Shown here: in pieces, positions 33,342 through 41,870 of the stretch
How positions within the stretch are numbered: the first letter of the stretch is position 1
How the letters are laid out: every line of letters begins with the position of its first letter
Assembly (NCBI GenBank): GCA_964511075.1
Contig: CAZEDM010000006.1
Span: 124,001-188,000, forward strand
Length of the DNA: 64,000 nucleotides
Reading direction: 5' to 3'
Source: CAZEDM01 sp964511075
GTDB lineage: Bacteria; Zixibacteria; MSB-5A5; RBG-16-43-9
Made by a program: the position numbers and the translations under genes
Notes under the pieces: model-generated
Seen by the model: the letters and a program-made list of their open reading frames with translations, nothing else
What the model was told of the DNA's origin: nothing
Databases searched by the model: none

Positions 33342-33980
33342 TTATGCTGTTGTGGCAACTTCTGTCTGGGACAGCAGCTTGCGATATACATAAGCGATAG
33401 CAACCATGGAAGTCGGAATAGTGGCGAACAAGCCAATTACCAGAGCGAGAAACCCAAGTATGTTAATACCCGCAATCAGCAGACCGAACAGGAATAAATC
33501 CCACTTGGCACCCATGGTGATGGAGGAGCTTCTTTTCAGGGCCTCGATCGGTCCTGTTCCTTTATCAACCAGGAAGTAGCCAAAAAACTGGAATTGGATT
33601 CCCCAGATAAAAGCAGGAATTATCAGCAAGATTATCCCTCCAAGTATAATCAACCCATAAAGGATCGAGGCGCCCAGATATTTGAAAAACAGGGAATAGC
33701 AGGAGAAAAGATCGCCAATCTCGGCTTTCGTGCTGTCGGCGAACTTCAGGGCAATTTTGATCAGCCCTATTTCCATTATCAGCTGCAAGACCGTCGAAGC
33801 TATGGATAAGAGAAAAGAGAGACCTGGCGCACCTTTTACCGTCAAAGCCTGGAGTATGCTGAGGATGATGAGTATCGAGCCCGCGAGTAATAAAAGGCCG
33901 ATGAAAAAACCAAGGTTGTTTTTCATCGTATTCCACCCGAAACGTATTGCCTCACCTTTGGAAAACTTTTTTGTTGCCAT
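33342..33980 (-). CDS. Polytopic membrane protein (YciC/DUF975-like layout)
   Basis: A 212-aa protein starting FSKGEAIRFGWNTMKNN, an opening common to the membrane domain of glycerophosphodiester phosphodiesterase/YciC/DUF975-type proteins. About five hydrophobic stretches follow: residues 22-46, 53-78, 97-130, 160-178 and 180-198. The loop between segments 3 and 4 (GTGPIEALKRSSSITMGAKWDLFLFG) matches the 'GP.eALk.S..l..G..w' pattern of these families. The role is unknown, possibly envelope maintenance. It is bordered on both sides by repeat modules (33296-33339 and 34006-34095). Confidence 0.7.
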   Translation of the reverse strand: MATKKFSKGEAIRFGWNTMKNNLGFFIGLLLLAGSILIILSILQALTVKGAPGLSFLLSIASTVLQLIMEIGLIKIALKFADSTKAEIGDLFSCYSLFFKYLGASILYGLIILGGIILLIIPAFIWGIQFQFFGYFLVDKGTGPIEALKRSSSITMGAKWDLFLFGLLIAGINILGFLALVIGLFATIPTSMVAIAYVYRKLLSQTEVATTA

Positions 33981-34005
33981 ACTTTATCCTCCTTTCAGCA
34001 TTAAG

Positions 34006-34095
34006 CAGGTCAACCATGTCCCGCTGAAAACGGGGCTGATTGACAATCTATTTCTTTATTTTTTGTCAAGCAGTCCAATTGGACATGCTTGACCT
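34006..34095. repeat. Repeat module of the GTCAACCATGTCC family
   Basis: GCAGGTCAACCATGTCCCGCTGAAAACGGGG...TTGACAA followed by TTTTTTGTCAAGCAGTCCAATTGGACATGCTTGACC. Both halves are imperfect palindromes found also at 31610-31663, 33242-33339 and 35945-35985. Confidence 0.75.
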
Positions 34096-34130
34096 ACAGC
34101 TACTATCTTCAGATATCTTACTAATGTCTT

Positions 34131-34763
34131 TTATTTAGCCCCCTCAACATTAGGCTTGTTTTCTTTTTCTACTATTGACAGCGTTGATATTACGTGATTT
34201 ACTGCGTCCAAATAAGTGTCGAATTTCCTTCCCTGGGGCGCAACAAATGAAAGCTCAATTATCGTCCTGCTTAAAATCAGCTTGTATGTGCGGCCTCTAC
34301 CCCCATTAGAGCGCTCTACGTCTTCTTCAACGGTTGGAAGGTTGGCCACGATAGTTTCTTTGATATGGTTAATCTTAGTCACATCTCCTGCATTCATTGC
34401 GTCTTCGTAAACTTTGTTTCGCTCATCAATCAATTCTGATGGTTGCACCTCTTCGGGCCTAACATACTTCGAGATTAGCAGAACGATTCCATCGTTATCA
34501 CCTGCAATCATCGTAAACTCGATGAGATTCATGTCGTATGGTTTGAGTTCCTCCTCCATATAATTCTTCATCAATGCCACACGTTCTGCAGAATGTTCTT
34601 TCCAGCCTCTGGGATATTCGAACGAAATGCCCCATCTGTTAAACTGTGTATATACATCAGAAGATGTTGATTTCTCTTGACTTCCGCAGCTAAAACATAT
34701 AAGAAGAATAAATAGGGTTGCTATCAAGTATTTCACATTTCGGAGTGTTATATTATTTGTCAT
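34131..34763 (-). CDS. Lipoprotein of the PsbP-like/stress-type fold
   Basis: A 210-aa protein with a lipoprotein signal: a hydrophobic run IATLFILLICFSC followed by GSQEKS, so the Cys in CFSCGS would be lipidated. The mature part opens with FNRWGISFEYPRGWKEHSAE, the beginning typical of PsbP-like and related small lipoprotein domains. It closes with FVAPQGRKFDTYLDAVNHVISTL, the matching C-terminal helix. The ATG at 34763 is chosen because AAGGAGG lies in front of it; the frame extends 14 codons further without support. Function unknown; probably anchored in the outer or inner membrane facing the periplasm. Confidence 0.75.
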   Translation of the reverse strand: MTNNITLRNVKYLIATLFILLICFSCGSQEKSTSSDVYTQFNRWGISFEYPRGWKEHSAERVALMKNYMEEELKPYDMNLIEFTMIAGDNDGIVLLISKYVRPEEVQPSELIDERNKVYEDAMNAGDVTKINHIKETIVANLPTVEEDVERSNGGRGRTYKLILSRTIIELSFVAPQGRKFDTYLDAVNHVISTLSIVEKENKPNVEGAK

Positions 34764-34950
34764 CTCACTTCCTCCTTTTGGGGGATTGGTTTTGAAACAG
34801 GACATGAATTAATCTGTTCTAATAAAATCAGAGATAGGGATATTTTTAACTATCTAATCCTCCTTTTATTTATTTCTTTGTTCACTTATTTGCTTATTCT
34901 TTAGGAATTCTTCATACCGCCACGCGGATTAGCCCAACCTATAAATCACT

Positions 34951-35517
34951 TTAAACCAGCGACCCCTCGACTCTGGCTTTTCTCAGGCAGTTATCGCAGA
35001 ACTTCTCGGTCTTGCGGTCTGTCTCCATAAGCGAGTTGGAAAAATACATCACGCATCTGGGATTGGGACAATGCTTGAACCCCATCAGGTGCCCTAACTC
35101 GTGCACTGCCTCCTTGGTCAGGCGTGCGAAATAAAGATTTTCTTCATCTACTGCCCCGTAGTTCTCCTGTTTCAGCCGGAAAAGAGATATAACCGCCACC
35201 TTGCTCAGGGGGTCTGCCTCCCCGAAGACGAAGTTCAATGAGGGGACGTATAAGTCCTCGTCAATCACCCCCAAGATCTTCTCCCTGGGGTTGGCTCTCA
35301 AAAGCTCCAGCTTGTTTAAGATAACCGTGGAGTAGTATTGCCCCCTTGCTTGATTATAGGACTCCTGGGGAACTTTCACCCCCTGCAGGATATCCACTGC
35401 GGCATTGAAAACGGAGACTAAGGTGGTGGCTAATTTGTTCACCATCCCGTAGTCCACGTCCCCCAGGGGGATGATTACTATCTTGCTCTTGGTGCTGACG
35501 GCTTTTTTCTCGATCAT
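34951..35517 (-). CDS. amzA: Archaemetzincin-type zinc metallopeptidase
   Basis: A 188-aa protein with the complete archaemetzincin signature: HELGHLMGFKHC (zinc ligands His139, His143 and His149; catalytic Glu140). The second, structural zinc site is formed by Cys150, Cys155, Cys174 and Cys177 (HCPNPRCVM...CDNC). The N-terminal strand IVIIPLGDVDYGMVNKLA is typical of the family. The conserved Met follows in CVMYFSNS. Archaemetzincins are widespread in archaea and scattered in bacteria; the natural substrate is unknown. No signal peptide, so probably cytosolic. The gene is alone, flanked by repeat-rich DNA upstream. Confidence 0.92.
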   Translation of the reverse strand: MIEKKAVSTKSKIVIIPLGDVDYGMVNKLATTLVSVFNAAVDILQGVKVPQESYNQARGQYYSTVILNKLELLRANPREKILGVIDEDLYVPSLNFVFGEADPLSKVAVISLFRLKQENYGAVDEENLYFARLTKEAVHELGHLMGFKHCPNPRCVMYFSNSLMETDRKTEKFCDNCLRKARVEGSLV

Positions 35518-36060
35518 CTCCTTTTCTGCCTCGACAGTGTCTGCTTCTGTCTCTCTATTCTATCATAAGCTCAAACCGAAAAATGTCAATAACTTTTTTT
35601 GAGTTTTTTCGCACAATTTTAGGACTGTTGCCGATTTTTTCGGAATGAATCTTGCGTAGAAGCGGAATAAGGCGGACAGCCACGCGGTTCGACAGGCTCA
35701 CCGTCCTGAGCCAAGTCGAAGGAAGGGCTGTCCCTACGTTAAAAACGAATTGAGAATCTTATAATTCCCTCCCTTGACGGGAGGGATAAAGGGAGGGTGA
35801 ATTTTTCTGCTCCTTGTCGGGTCGGGGGACCCGATGAGCACAGTGAAAATTTTTTGGAGTGCGAACCTTTAGGTTTGCTTAAAAAGGTAAAGCTAAAGTT
35901 TTACACTCCACTAACAAAACTCAAGTGAACAGCATGACGTAGAAGTAGGTCAACCATGTCCCGCTGAAAGCGGGATTGGTTGACAATTTATTATTGTGCC
36001 TGCCAGGTCCCCTGACCTGGCAGGGATCCTCATCGAATCAGGAGACCCGACGAACACAAT
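35518..36060. repeat. Repeat-dense intergenic region
   Basis: No gene. It holds nested hairpins at 35674-35733: outer arms GGACAGCC/GGGCTGTCC and an inner TTCGACAGGCTCA...TGAGCCAAGTCGAA, a palindrome type common in many bacterial genomes. Next comes the CCTCCCTTGACGGGAGGG module (35766-35800) and a GTCGGGTC/GACCCGAT hairpin. A GTCAACCATGTCCCGCTGAAAGCGGG module follows (35949-35975), then a GTGCCTGCCAGG...ACGAACAC element (35996-36058). Confidence 0.8.
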
Positions 36061-36088
36061 AAAAAAAATCCCATCAGAGATGGGATTT
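36061..36088 (-). terminator. Rho-independent terminator of the response-regulator gene
   Basis: On the minus strand: ten-base stem AAATCCCATC/GATGGGATTT with loop TCT, followed by a run of eight T. It lies 31 nt beyond the stop codon of the response regulator. Confidence 0.9.
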
Positions 36089-36118
36089 GCGTATTCTGAT
36101 ATATTTTCTTAGCGATTT

Positions 36119-36553
36119 TTACTTATTCATGCTCAGAAGCACTATCCTCACTATCTCCAGGAGCCGGTCGCAGTTGAAGGGCTTTTTTATGAACATATCG
36201 CCGCCTACCCTGAAGCTTCTTCCCTCGTCCGACCTGGCGTCCTTGCCGGTGAGGAAGATGATGGGTATGTTCTCCGTCTCCTTGTTCTTCTTAAGCTCGT
36301 CGCAGACCTCGTAACCATCCATAAAGGGCATCATAATGTCCAGAAGAATCAGATCCGGCTTGAAGGTCTTGGCCCTCTCGATCCCCATCACGCTGGAGTT
36401 CTCCACCAATATCTGATACCCGGCTTCCTTAAGAAAGGTCTCGATTATCTCGGTTATCTCTGCCTCGTCGTCTATCACCAGTATCCTGGCGGGCTTGCTC
36501 TTCTTATCCGCCTTGGGTGCCTGCACAGAAACCGGACTTTTGTTAGACTGCAT
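36119..36553 (-). CDS. Single-domain response regulator
   Basis: A 144-aa receiver-only protein. It has a 22-residue Lys/Pro-rich leader, then RILVIDDEAEITEII (acidic pair), the phospho-acceptor Asp in LILLDIMMPFMDGYEV, Thr in IIFLTGKDA and the Lys in FIKKPFN. There is no output domain, so it should act by protein contact (CheY/DivK style), with its histidine kinase encoded elsewhere. It follows the nitrilase-family gene by 14 nt and is closed by the terminator at 36061. Confidence 0.92.
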   Translation of the reverse strand: MQSNKSPVSVQAPKADKKSKPARILVIDDEAEITEIIETFLKEAGYQILVENSSVMGIERAKTFKPDLILLDIMMPFMDGYEVCDELKKNKETENIPIIFLTGKDARSDEGRSFRVGGDMFIKKPFNCDRLLEIVRIVLLSMNK

Positions 36554-36567
36554 ATTCCCCCCTGTTT

Positions 36568-37368
36568 TTATCTGGATATAATCCTTTTATAAAACTCTGG
36601 TTTTCTATCATCAAAGATAAAATTGTTTTGAGTGAACTTTTTCTCCCTGGCTAAACGAGGATCAATCTCCACTACACCCGTCTCCTCCTTATCCTGACTG
36701 GCTCTGAGAAGAAGCCTTCCTTGGGGATCGGTTACCTGGCTTTTGCCGGTGAAGGTAAGTTCCTTTTCTGCTCTTCTTTCCTTTCCGATACGGTTGCAGG
36801 TTATGGTGAAAACTCCGTTTTCCAGGCTGCGGGTCAGCATCGCCTCCTGGGCATAAGGTAAAACCAGATTCGAAGGATGACAGATTATATCCGCACCCTT
36901 CAGGGCTAAAACCCTGGCTATCTCCGGAAAAAGCCAGTCGAAGCAGATCATAATTCCCGCCTTTACCTCACCGATATCGAATATCTCCGGCTCCTTATCG
37001 CCGGGATCAAAGAGCGTCTTCTCCCGGTCGAAAAGCTGAAGCTTACGGTATACTCCTGTTTTTCCCTCCAGAGTCAGAAGAACCGCTGAGTTATAGAGCT
37101 TGTTCTTATATTTTTCCGCCAGGCCGAATACCAGGCTGATTTTTGTTCTCTGGCTTAGCTTTGACAAGAATTCAGTGGTCTTCCCCTGGGGAATCTCCTC
37201 AGCTAAACTTTCAAGCTCTTCCCTATCCGTAAAGACATATCCGCTATTGAATAGCTCCGGCAGGACCAGAAGGTCTGCCTCAGCTTTCAGGATAAGCTCC
37301 TCTGCTTTTTTGAGATTCTCCTCTTTTTTACCAAAGAACGGATAAAACTGCACAAAACCGACTTTCAA
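36568..37368 (-). CDS. Carbon-nitrogen hydrolase (nitrilase superfamily)
   Basis: A 266-aa hydrolase of C-N bonds other than peptide bonds. The catalytic triad is readable: Glu in LLVLPELFNSGYVF, Lys in VYRKLQLFDREK, and Cys in AGIMICFDWLFPE. The sequence order and length match omega-amidase/N-carbamoyl-putrescine amidase-like branches, but the substrate cannot be fixed. It is cytosolic. It lies upstream of the response regulator in a probable two-gene unit (14-nt gap); a functional link is not obvious. Confidence 0.88.
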   Translation of the reverse strand: MKVGFVQFYPFFGKKEENLKKAEELILKAEADLLVLPELFNSGYVFTDREELESLAEEIPQGKTTEFLSKLSQRTKISLVFGLAEKYKNKLYNSAVLLTLEGKTGVYRKLQLFDREKTLFDPGDKEPEIFDIGEVKAGIMICFDWLFPEIARVLALKGADIICHPSNLVLPYAQEAMLTRSLENGVFTITCNRIGKERRAEKELTFTGKSQVTDPQGRLLLRASQDKEETGVVEIDPRLAREKKFTQNNFIFDDRKPEFYKRIISR

Positions 37369-37434
37369 ACGGTCCTCCTTTTTATTTTCGACTGATATTA
37401 TAAATATCTTTAGCCTGAAAAAGGTGTTTGGAAA

Positions 37435-38823
37435 TTAAAGAGTTACCTCATCCCCTCTGTCCGGTACGCTAACATTCTGAATCCCAAGAGATTCGATTGC
37501 ACCTTTCAATGCCTGGATCTGCTTCTCCTCGCCGTGCACCAGGAAGACCTCTTTCAGATTCTTCCGGGCTTGCTCCACGTACTGCAAAAGCCCGTTTCTG
37601 TCCGCATGGGCTGAAAAGGAATCGAAAACCACCACCTCGGATTTAAGATCATATTCCTCTCCATATATCCTTATCCTGGGGTACCTCTCTACTATTTTCC
37701 TGCCCAGGGTGTTCTCTGCCATATACCCAACCACCAGTATGGTATTCTTCGGATCCTCGATATTGTTCTTCAGGTGATGAAGTATCCTTCCGCCTTCGCA
37801 CATCCCTGAGCCAGAGATTATGATACAGGGCTCCTCTGAATGATTCAGCTTTTTAGAATCCTCCACCTCGGTTATATAGGATATCTCTTTCAATCCAAAA
37901 AGCTCATCCTTTTCCAGAATAGCTTTGGTTTCCCGATCGAAACATTCCGGATGCAGCCTGAAGATCTCGGTCACGTTTACCGCCAGGGGGCTGTCCACAT
38001 AAACCGGCAGCCTGGGTATCCCGCCCTCTTTTTCCAGAAGATGCAGGCAGTAGAGCAGCTCCTGGGTTCTTTCCATGGCAAATGCGGGAACGATTACCTT
38101 ACCACCTCTATGGTAGGTCCGATTGATGGTCTGGGCTAATTTGTCGGAGGTGGTACTGAAATCGTCGTGGAGGCGGCCTCCGTAGGTGCTCTCCAGGATA
38201 AGGTAGTCTATATCTTTAACCTGAACCGGGTCTCTGAGTATCGGAAGATTTTTTCTGCCCAAGTCCACCGCATATAGAAGCCTTTTCTTCACCCTGTTCT
38301 CCAGGACCTCAAGGAAGATAAGAGCAGAGCCCAGGATATGACCGGCATCGAAAAGAGTGACTCTGATATTGGAGGTTACATAGAAAAACCTGTTATACCC
38401 TATCCCCTTGAACAACTCCAGAGAGTTCTCTGCATCCTCGATGGTGTAGAGCGGCACAATCTCCGGAATACCTTTATTCTGATTCCTCCTGTTCAGATAT
38501 TCAGCATCCTTTTCCTGCAGATAAGCGGAATCTTTTAGCATCACTAAACATAAATCCCGGGTGGCGAAGGTCGAATAGATGGTATTTCCATACCCGTTTT
38601 TGACCAAGGTGGGGATGTTGCCTGAATGGTCTATGTGTGCATGGGACAGAACCATCCTTTCGATACTCTGAGGCTCAAAGGGGAGGTTTTTGTTTCTCTG
38701 GTTCGATTCCTCCCTCCTCCCCTGAAAAAGCCCGCAGTCGATTAATACCTTCTTCCCCTCTGACTCCAGTATGTGCATCGAGCCGGTTACTGACTTGGTG
38801 GCACCAAGAAATTTTATCTTCAA
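37435..38823 (-). CDS. MBL-fold/beta-CASP ribonuclease-type protein
   Basis: A 462-aa protein of the bacterial CPSF73-like family. The metallo-beta-lactamase motifs are MKIKFLGATKSVTGS, SHAHIDHSGNIP (HxHxDH zinc ligands), FDAGHILGSA and LLYAVDLGRK. The beta-CASP insert is seen in VPAFAMERTQELLYCL and YVDSPLAVNVTEIF. The distal motifs CIIISGSGMCEGGRILHHL, VVGYMAENTLGRK and SFSAHADRNGLLQYV are intact, and the C-terminal VFLVHGE follows. Such proteins act as endo/exoribonucleases in RNA processing or decay. It appears monocistronic, divergent from rlmN with about 190 nt between. Confidence 0.92.
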   Translation of the reverse strand: MKIKFLGATKSVTGSMHILESEGKKVLIDCGLFQGRREESNQRNKNLPFEPQSIERMVLSHAHIDHSGNIPTLVKNGYGNTIYSTFATRDLCLVMLKDSAYLQEKDAEYLNRRNQNKGIPEIVPLYTIEDAENSLELFKGIGYNRFFYVTSNIRVTLFDAGHILGSALIFLEVLENRVKKRLLYAVDLGRKNLPILRDPVQVKDIDYLILESTYGGRLHDDFSTTSDKLAQTINRTYHRGGKVIVPAFAMERTQELLYCLHLLEKEGGIPRLPVYVDSPLAVNVTEIFRLHPECFDRETKAILEKDELFGLKEISYITEVEDSKKLNHSEEPCIIISGSGMCEGGRILHHLKNNIEDPKNTILVVGYMAENTLGRKIVERYPRIRIYGEEYDLKSEVVVFDSFSAHADRNGLLQYVEQARKNLKEVFLVHGEEKQIQALKGAIESLGIQNVSVPDRGDEVTL

Positions 38824-39014
38824 ATTATCCTCCAGCTGTGATACTGCCGATTTATCGGCTTCATTTTTTAGTTAATCTCAAAATAAACCAAACCACACAG
38901 CCTGTCAAACCAAAAAGAGATTTTCCTTTGTTTTTTGCCTCAGGCTGATTTATTTTCGTAAAAAAGGTAGATACTGGTTGCCACCAACCTGGGTCAATCT
39001 AAAAATTCTCGATT

Positions 39015-40046
39015 ATGGAAAAAATCAACCTGAAAGGTCTGTGGATAGAAGAGCTGGAGGAGCTTCTCGATAAGCTGGGGGAGAAAAAGTACAAGGCTAA
39101 GCAGTTAGCCAAATGGATTTACAACAAAGGTGCATCCGATTTCGGGCAGATGACCGACCTCTCCAAGGAGCTTAGAAGAAAGCTATCCGAGACATCGTAT
39201 ATCGGCAGGCTGAAGTTAGCGAAAAAACAGATTTCCCGGATTGATCGTACGGAGAAATTTTTATTTGAGCTGGGTGACGGGAAAAAGATCGAAACAGTAT
39301 TGATGAGGGAAAAAGACAGGGTGACCGTATGCACCTCGACCCAGGTTGGCTGTGCCTTAAGCTGTATCTTCTGTGCCACAGGCAAGATGGGCTTCGAGAG
39401 GAATCTTTCTGCTGGCGAGATTGTCGACCAGATCACAGCGGCAAAAGAGTATCTGCAGGAAGAGGAAAAAATAACCAATATCGTGATAATGGGTATGGGC
39501 GAGCCTCTGTTGAACTACCAGAACACAGTCAAAGCCGTAAGGATTATCCAGTCGGAATTAGGCTTATCCATCTCCGCCAAAAGGATAACCCTTTCCACCG
39601 CAGGAATCACCCCCCGGATTTACGAGTTAGCCGAGGAGAACCTGAAGATAAAATTAGCCTTATCCCTGAACGCTCCGGATAACGAATTAAGAAAAGAGCT
39701 TATGCCCATCACCAAAAAATACCCACTTTCCAGGGTCCTGGAAGCCTTGAAATATTATGCCAGGATAAATGATACCAGGATAACCTTCGAATATATCTTA
39801 ATCAAAGATATAAATGATTCCGAAGAGCAGGCAAAGGAGCTGGCAAAGCTTGTGCGCGGAATACCCTGCAAGATAAATCTCATCCCCTTTAACCCCATCA
39901 AAAACTGCCCTTTTAGAAAACCAGATGAGGAGACCTTGCAGAAATTCAGGGACATATTATACCCCAGAGCACCTGCGGTAACTTTACGCAAAAGCAAAGG
40001 AGAGGATATCCAGGCCGCCTGCGGACAGTTAAAAGCTGGAATGTAA
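39015..40046 (+). CDS. rlmN: Dual-specificity 23S rRNA/tRNA adenine-C2 methyltransferase RlmN
   Basis: Radical SAM methylase (343 aa) that methylates A2503 in 23S rRNA and A37 in some tRNAs. The cluster motif CxxxCxxC is in VGCALSCIFCATGKMGF (Cys113, Cys117, Cys120). Both catalytic cysteines are present: the distal one is in GEDIQAACGQLK (about Cys336) and the other is the Cys120-adjacent pair used to define the family. The N-terminal helical domain (KYKAKQLAKWIYNKGA) is typical. GMGEPLLNY and the STAGITPRIYELAEE strand also fit. A GTAG-type palindrome follows the stop. Confidence 0.96.
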   Translation: MEKINLKGLWIEELEELLDKLGEKKYKAKQLAKWIYNKGASDFGQMTDLSKELRRKLSETSYIGRLKLAKKQISRIDRTEKFLFELGDGKKIETVLMREKDRVTVCTSTQVGCALSCIFCATGKMGFERNLSAGEIVDQITAAKEYLQEEEKITNIVIMGMGEPLLNYQNTVKAVRIIQSELGLSISAKRITLSTAGITPRIYELAEENLKIKLALSLNAPDNELRKELMPITKKYPLSRVLEALKYYARINDTRITFEYILIKDINDSEEQAKELAKLVRGIPCKINLIPFNPIKNCPFRKPDEETLQKFRDILYPRAPAVTLRKSKGEDIQAACGQLKAGM

Positions 40047-40049
40047 TTT

Positions 40050-40077
40050 GTAGGGGCACGTTGCAACGTGCTCTTAC
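40050..40077. repeat. GTAGGGGC palindrome
   Basis: Perfect 16-nt palindrome GCACGTTGCAACGTGC inside GTAGGG...CTTAC, between convergent rlmN and the deoxyribosyltransferase-like gene. Similar in style to 62798-62824. Confidence 0.6.
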
Positions 40078-40103
40078 ACTTCTATAAGGGAAAAACTAAG
40101 ACC

Positions 40104-40535
40104 TCAAGACCTTGATGGCTTTCCTCTGCATATTTTCAAATAGCTTTCTAATTCTTTGGTGGAAGAAAATAACTTTTTCGAGAGAAATTTGACTGCCCAG
40201 TTCTCCTTCAGGGGAGATATGGTCCACACCGGCACTTTATTTTTACAGCATTCCCACATCTCCACTGCCGTTCCCATGCTGGCTTGCGGCAGATAGGCAA
40301 TCACCAGGTCCGAGGACAGCGCCTCTTTTATGGAGTTATGGAAAACCTTTTTGGCAAACTTGTTAGCATAGTAGGCAGACCCGGGATGGTCAGCCACCGG
40401 GTCTATGATCTTGGCCTCGGGAAAATACTTATTCAGGATTCTTTTCAAGTCTTTCCTGTAATCCTGGTTATGTAAAACCTTTCCCTTTTTAGACCCCTGG
40501 ATGATCCCGGCGATGAAAATGGTTTTGATCTTCAT
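40104..40535 (-). CDS. Nucleoside 2-deoxyribosyltransferase-like protein
   Basis: A 143-aa Rossmann-like protein. KTIFIAGIIQGSKKGK is the opening strand-loop, IIDPVADHPGSAYYA the middle, and SDLVIAYLPQASMGTAVEMWEC carries the GTAxE motif in which the Glu is catalytic in nucleoside 2-deoxyribosyltransferases. The ATG at 40535 is chosen because it begins the conserved first strand; the frame upstream runs through palindromic repeat DNA. The family cleaves N-glycosidic bonds of nucleosides or nucleotides, but short members like this are mostly uncharacterised. It might process damaged or signalling nucleotides (inference). Confidence 0.75.
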   Translation of the reverse strand: MKIKTIFIAGIIQGSKKGKVLHNQDYRKDLKRILNKYFPEAKIIDPVADHPGSAYYANKFAKKVFHNSIKEALSSDLVIAYLPQASMGTAVEMWECCKNKVPVWTISPLKENWAVKFLSKKLFSSTKELESYLKICRGKPSRS

Positions 40536-40546
40536 ATTTTTCGTTT

Positions 40547-40605
40547 GTGCGGGAATTGGAATTCCCGCACAGTTATAAGGATAGAACCCACCACAGGCGG
40601 GTTCT
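40547..40605. repeat. Two adjacent intergenic palindromes
   Basis: GTGCGGGAAT TGGA ATTCCCGCAC (40547-40570, perfect 10-bp stem) followed by AGAACCCACCACAGGCGGGTTCT (40583-40605), related to 7498-7528 and 12333-12359. A CCCTCTCC...GGAGAGGG module comes next at 40624-40659. Confidence 0.75.
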
Positions 40606-40787
40606 GCCACTACATTCCCAAAGTTCCCTCTCCTTTTTAAGGAGAGGGACAGGGAGAGGTTCTATAAATCAACAGACCCATTTTGAATGCAAGGTGATTA
40701 ATCTGTCTCAAACAATTCTGGCGACCCTGAAAGGGTCGCACTACGAATCGCTCCCTGCTACTTGCTACCTGCTCCAAGCTTTTTCTT

Positions 40788-41777
40788 TTATGCCAGGCAC
40801 ATCGCTATCGCCACCACGTTGACTATATCCTCCACGCTGCAGCCTCTGGATAAATCGTTCGCCGGCTTAGCCAGGCCCTGAATAATGGGACCAATTGCCT
40901 CAGCCTTAGCCATCCTCTGAACCAATTTATAGGCGATATTGCCTGAATTCAGATCCGGGAATATCAGGACATTGGCTTCGCCTTTTAAAATACTGTCCGG
41001 ACATTTCTTCTCCGCAACTTTCGGAATGATTGCCGCATCTGCCTGCAGTTCTCCATCTATTTTCAGATTCGGGTCCTGTTCCTTGGCGATCTTGGTCGCC
41101 TCCTTGACCCGGTCTATCATCTCGTGCTGAGCGCTTCCCTTGCTGGAAAAGGAAAGCATCGCCACCCTGGGCTCTTCTCCTACCAGCTCACGCATGGTCC
41201 TGGCACAGGATAAGGCAATGGAGGCTAACTGCTTCGGGTCCGGGTCCGGAAGAACTGCACAGTCGCCAAAGACGAAAATCTTATCCTTTACACCCAAAAA
41301 CTCCGGCAAAACCATTATAAAAGAGCTGGAAACCGTGTTGATTCCCGGAGCCAGCCCGATTATATGAAGCCCTGCCCTTAGAACATCCCCGGTGGTATTA
41401 ATCGAGCCTGCCACGAAACCGTCCACCTCATTTTTCCTTACCATCATCGCACCGTAAAACAAGGGATTGAGCATAATCCTCTTGGCTTGCTCTATAGTCA
41501 TCCCCTTTTTCTCTCTTAAACGAGAATATTCCCCAGCATATTCCTCGTATCTTTCGGCATTTGCAGGATTGATGACTTCAACCTGACTTAAACTCAGACC
41601 GGATGATTCAGCCAGTTTCTTGATCTTCTCCTCGTCGCCTAAAAGGACCACCTCGGCGATTTTCCCGGCAAGTATATCCCTGGCTGCCTTAACCATCCTC
41701 TCCTCTGTCCCCTCTGGCAGAACCACCCTTTTATGCCTGGCTTTGGCTTTTTCCCTGATCTGTTTTATTACCTCCAT
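40788..41777 (-). CDS. pta: Phosphate acetyltransferase
   Basis: A 329-aa single-domain Pta that interconverts acetyl-CoA and acetyl phosphate in acetate metabolism. Family features run the full length: RHKRVVLPEGTEERMVKAA at the start, VDGFVAGSINTTGDVLRAGL, FVFGDCAVLPDPDPKQLASIA, VAMLSFSSKGSAQHEM, ILKGEANVLIFPDLNSGNIAYKLVQR and GPIIQGLAKPANDLSRGCSVEDIVNV. It lacks the N-terminal regulatory domains of the enterobacterial enzyme. Acetate kinase is not in the window. Together with the CoA-acylating aldehyde dehydrogenase at 48985 it suggests acetyl-CoA overflow to acetate or ethanol. It lies 93 nt downstream of the zinc-ribbon gene. Confidence 0.95.
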   Translation of the reverse strand: MEVIKQIREKAKARHKRVVLPEGTEERMVKAARDILAGKIAEVVLLGDEEKIKKLAESSGLSLSQVEVINPANAERYEEYAGEYSRLREKKGMTIEQAKRIMLNPLFYGAMMVRKNEVDGFVAGSINTTGDVLRAGLHIIGLAPGINTVSSSFIMVLPEFLGVKDKIFVFGDCAVLPDPDPKQLASIALSCARTMRELVGEEPRVAMLSFSSKGSAQHEMIDRVKEATKIAKEQDPNLKIDGELQADAAIIPKVAEKKCPDSILKGEANVLIFPDLNSGNIAYKLVQRMAKAEAIGPIIQGLAKPANDLSRGCSVEDIVNVVAIAMCLA

Positions 41778-41870
41778 ACCGCTCCTTGAAAATTGAAATT
41801 AGACTGTTGGTTCTCCTTTACTACATTAAAAGACCGTTCTCCAAGACAAATCCAATAAGTGATTCTACCG

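Noticed and set aside
31367..36060. CRISPR array suggested by repeated short palindromic blocks
   Set aside because: Repeat units differ in length and sequence, there are no uniform spacers, and no cas gene is present.
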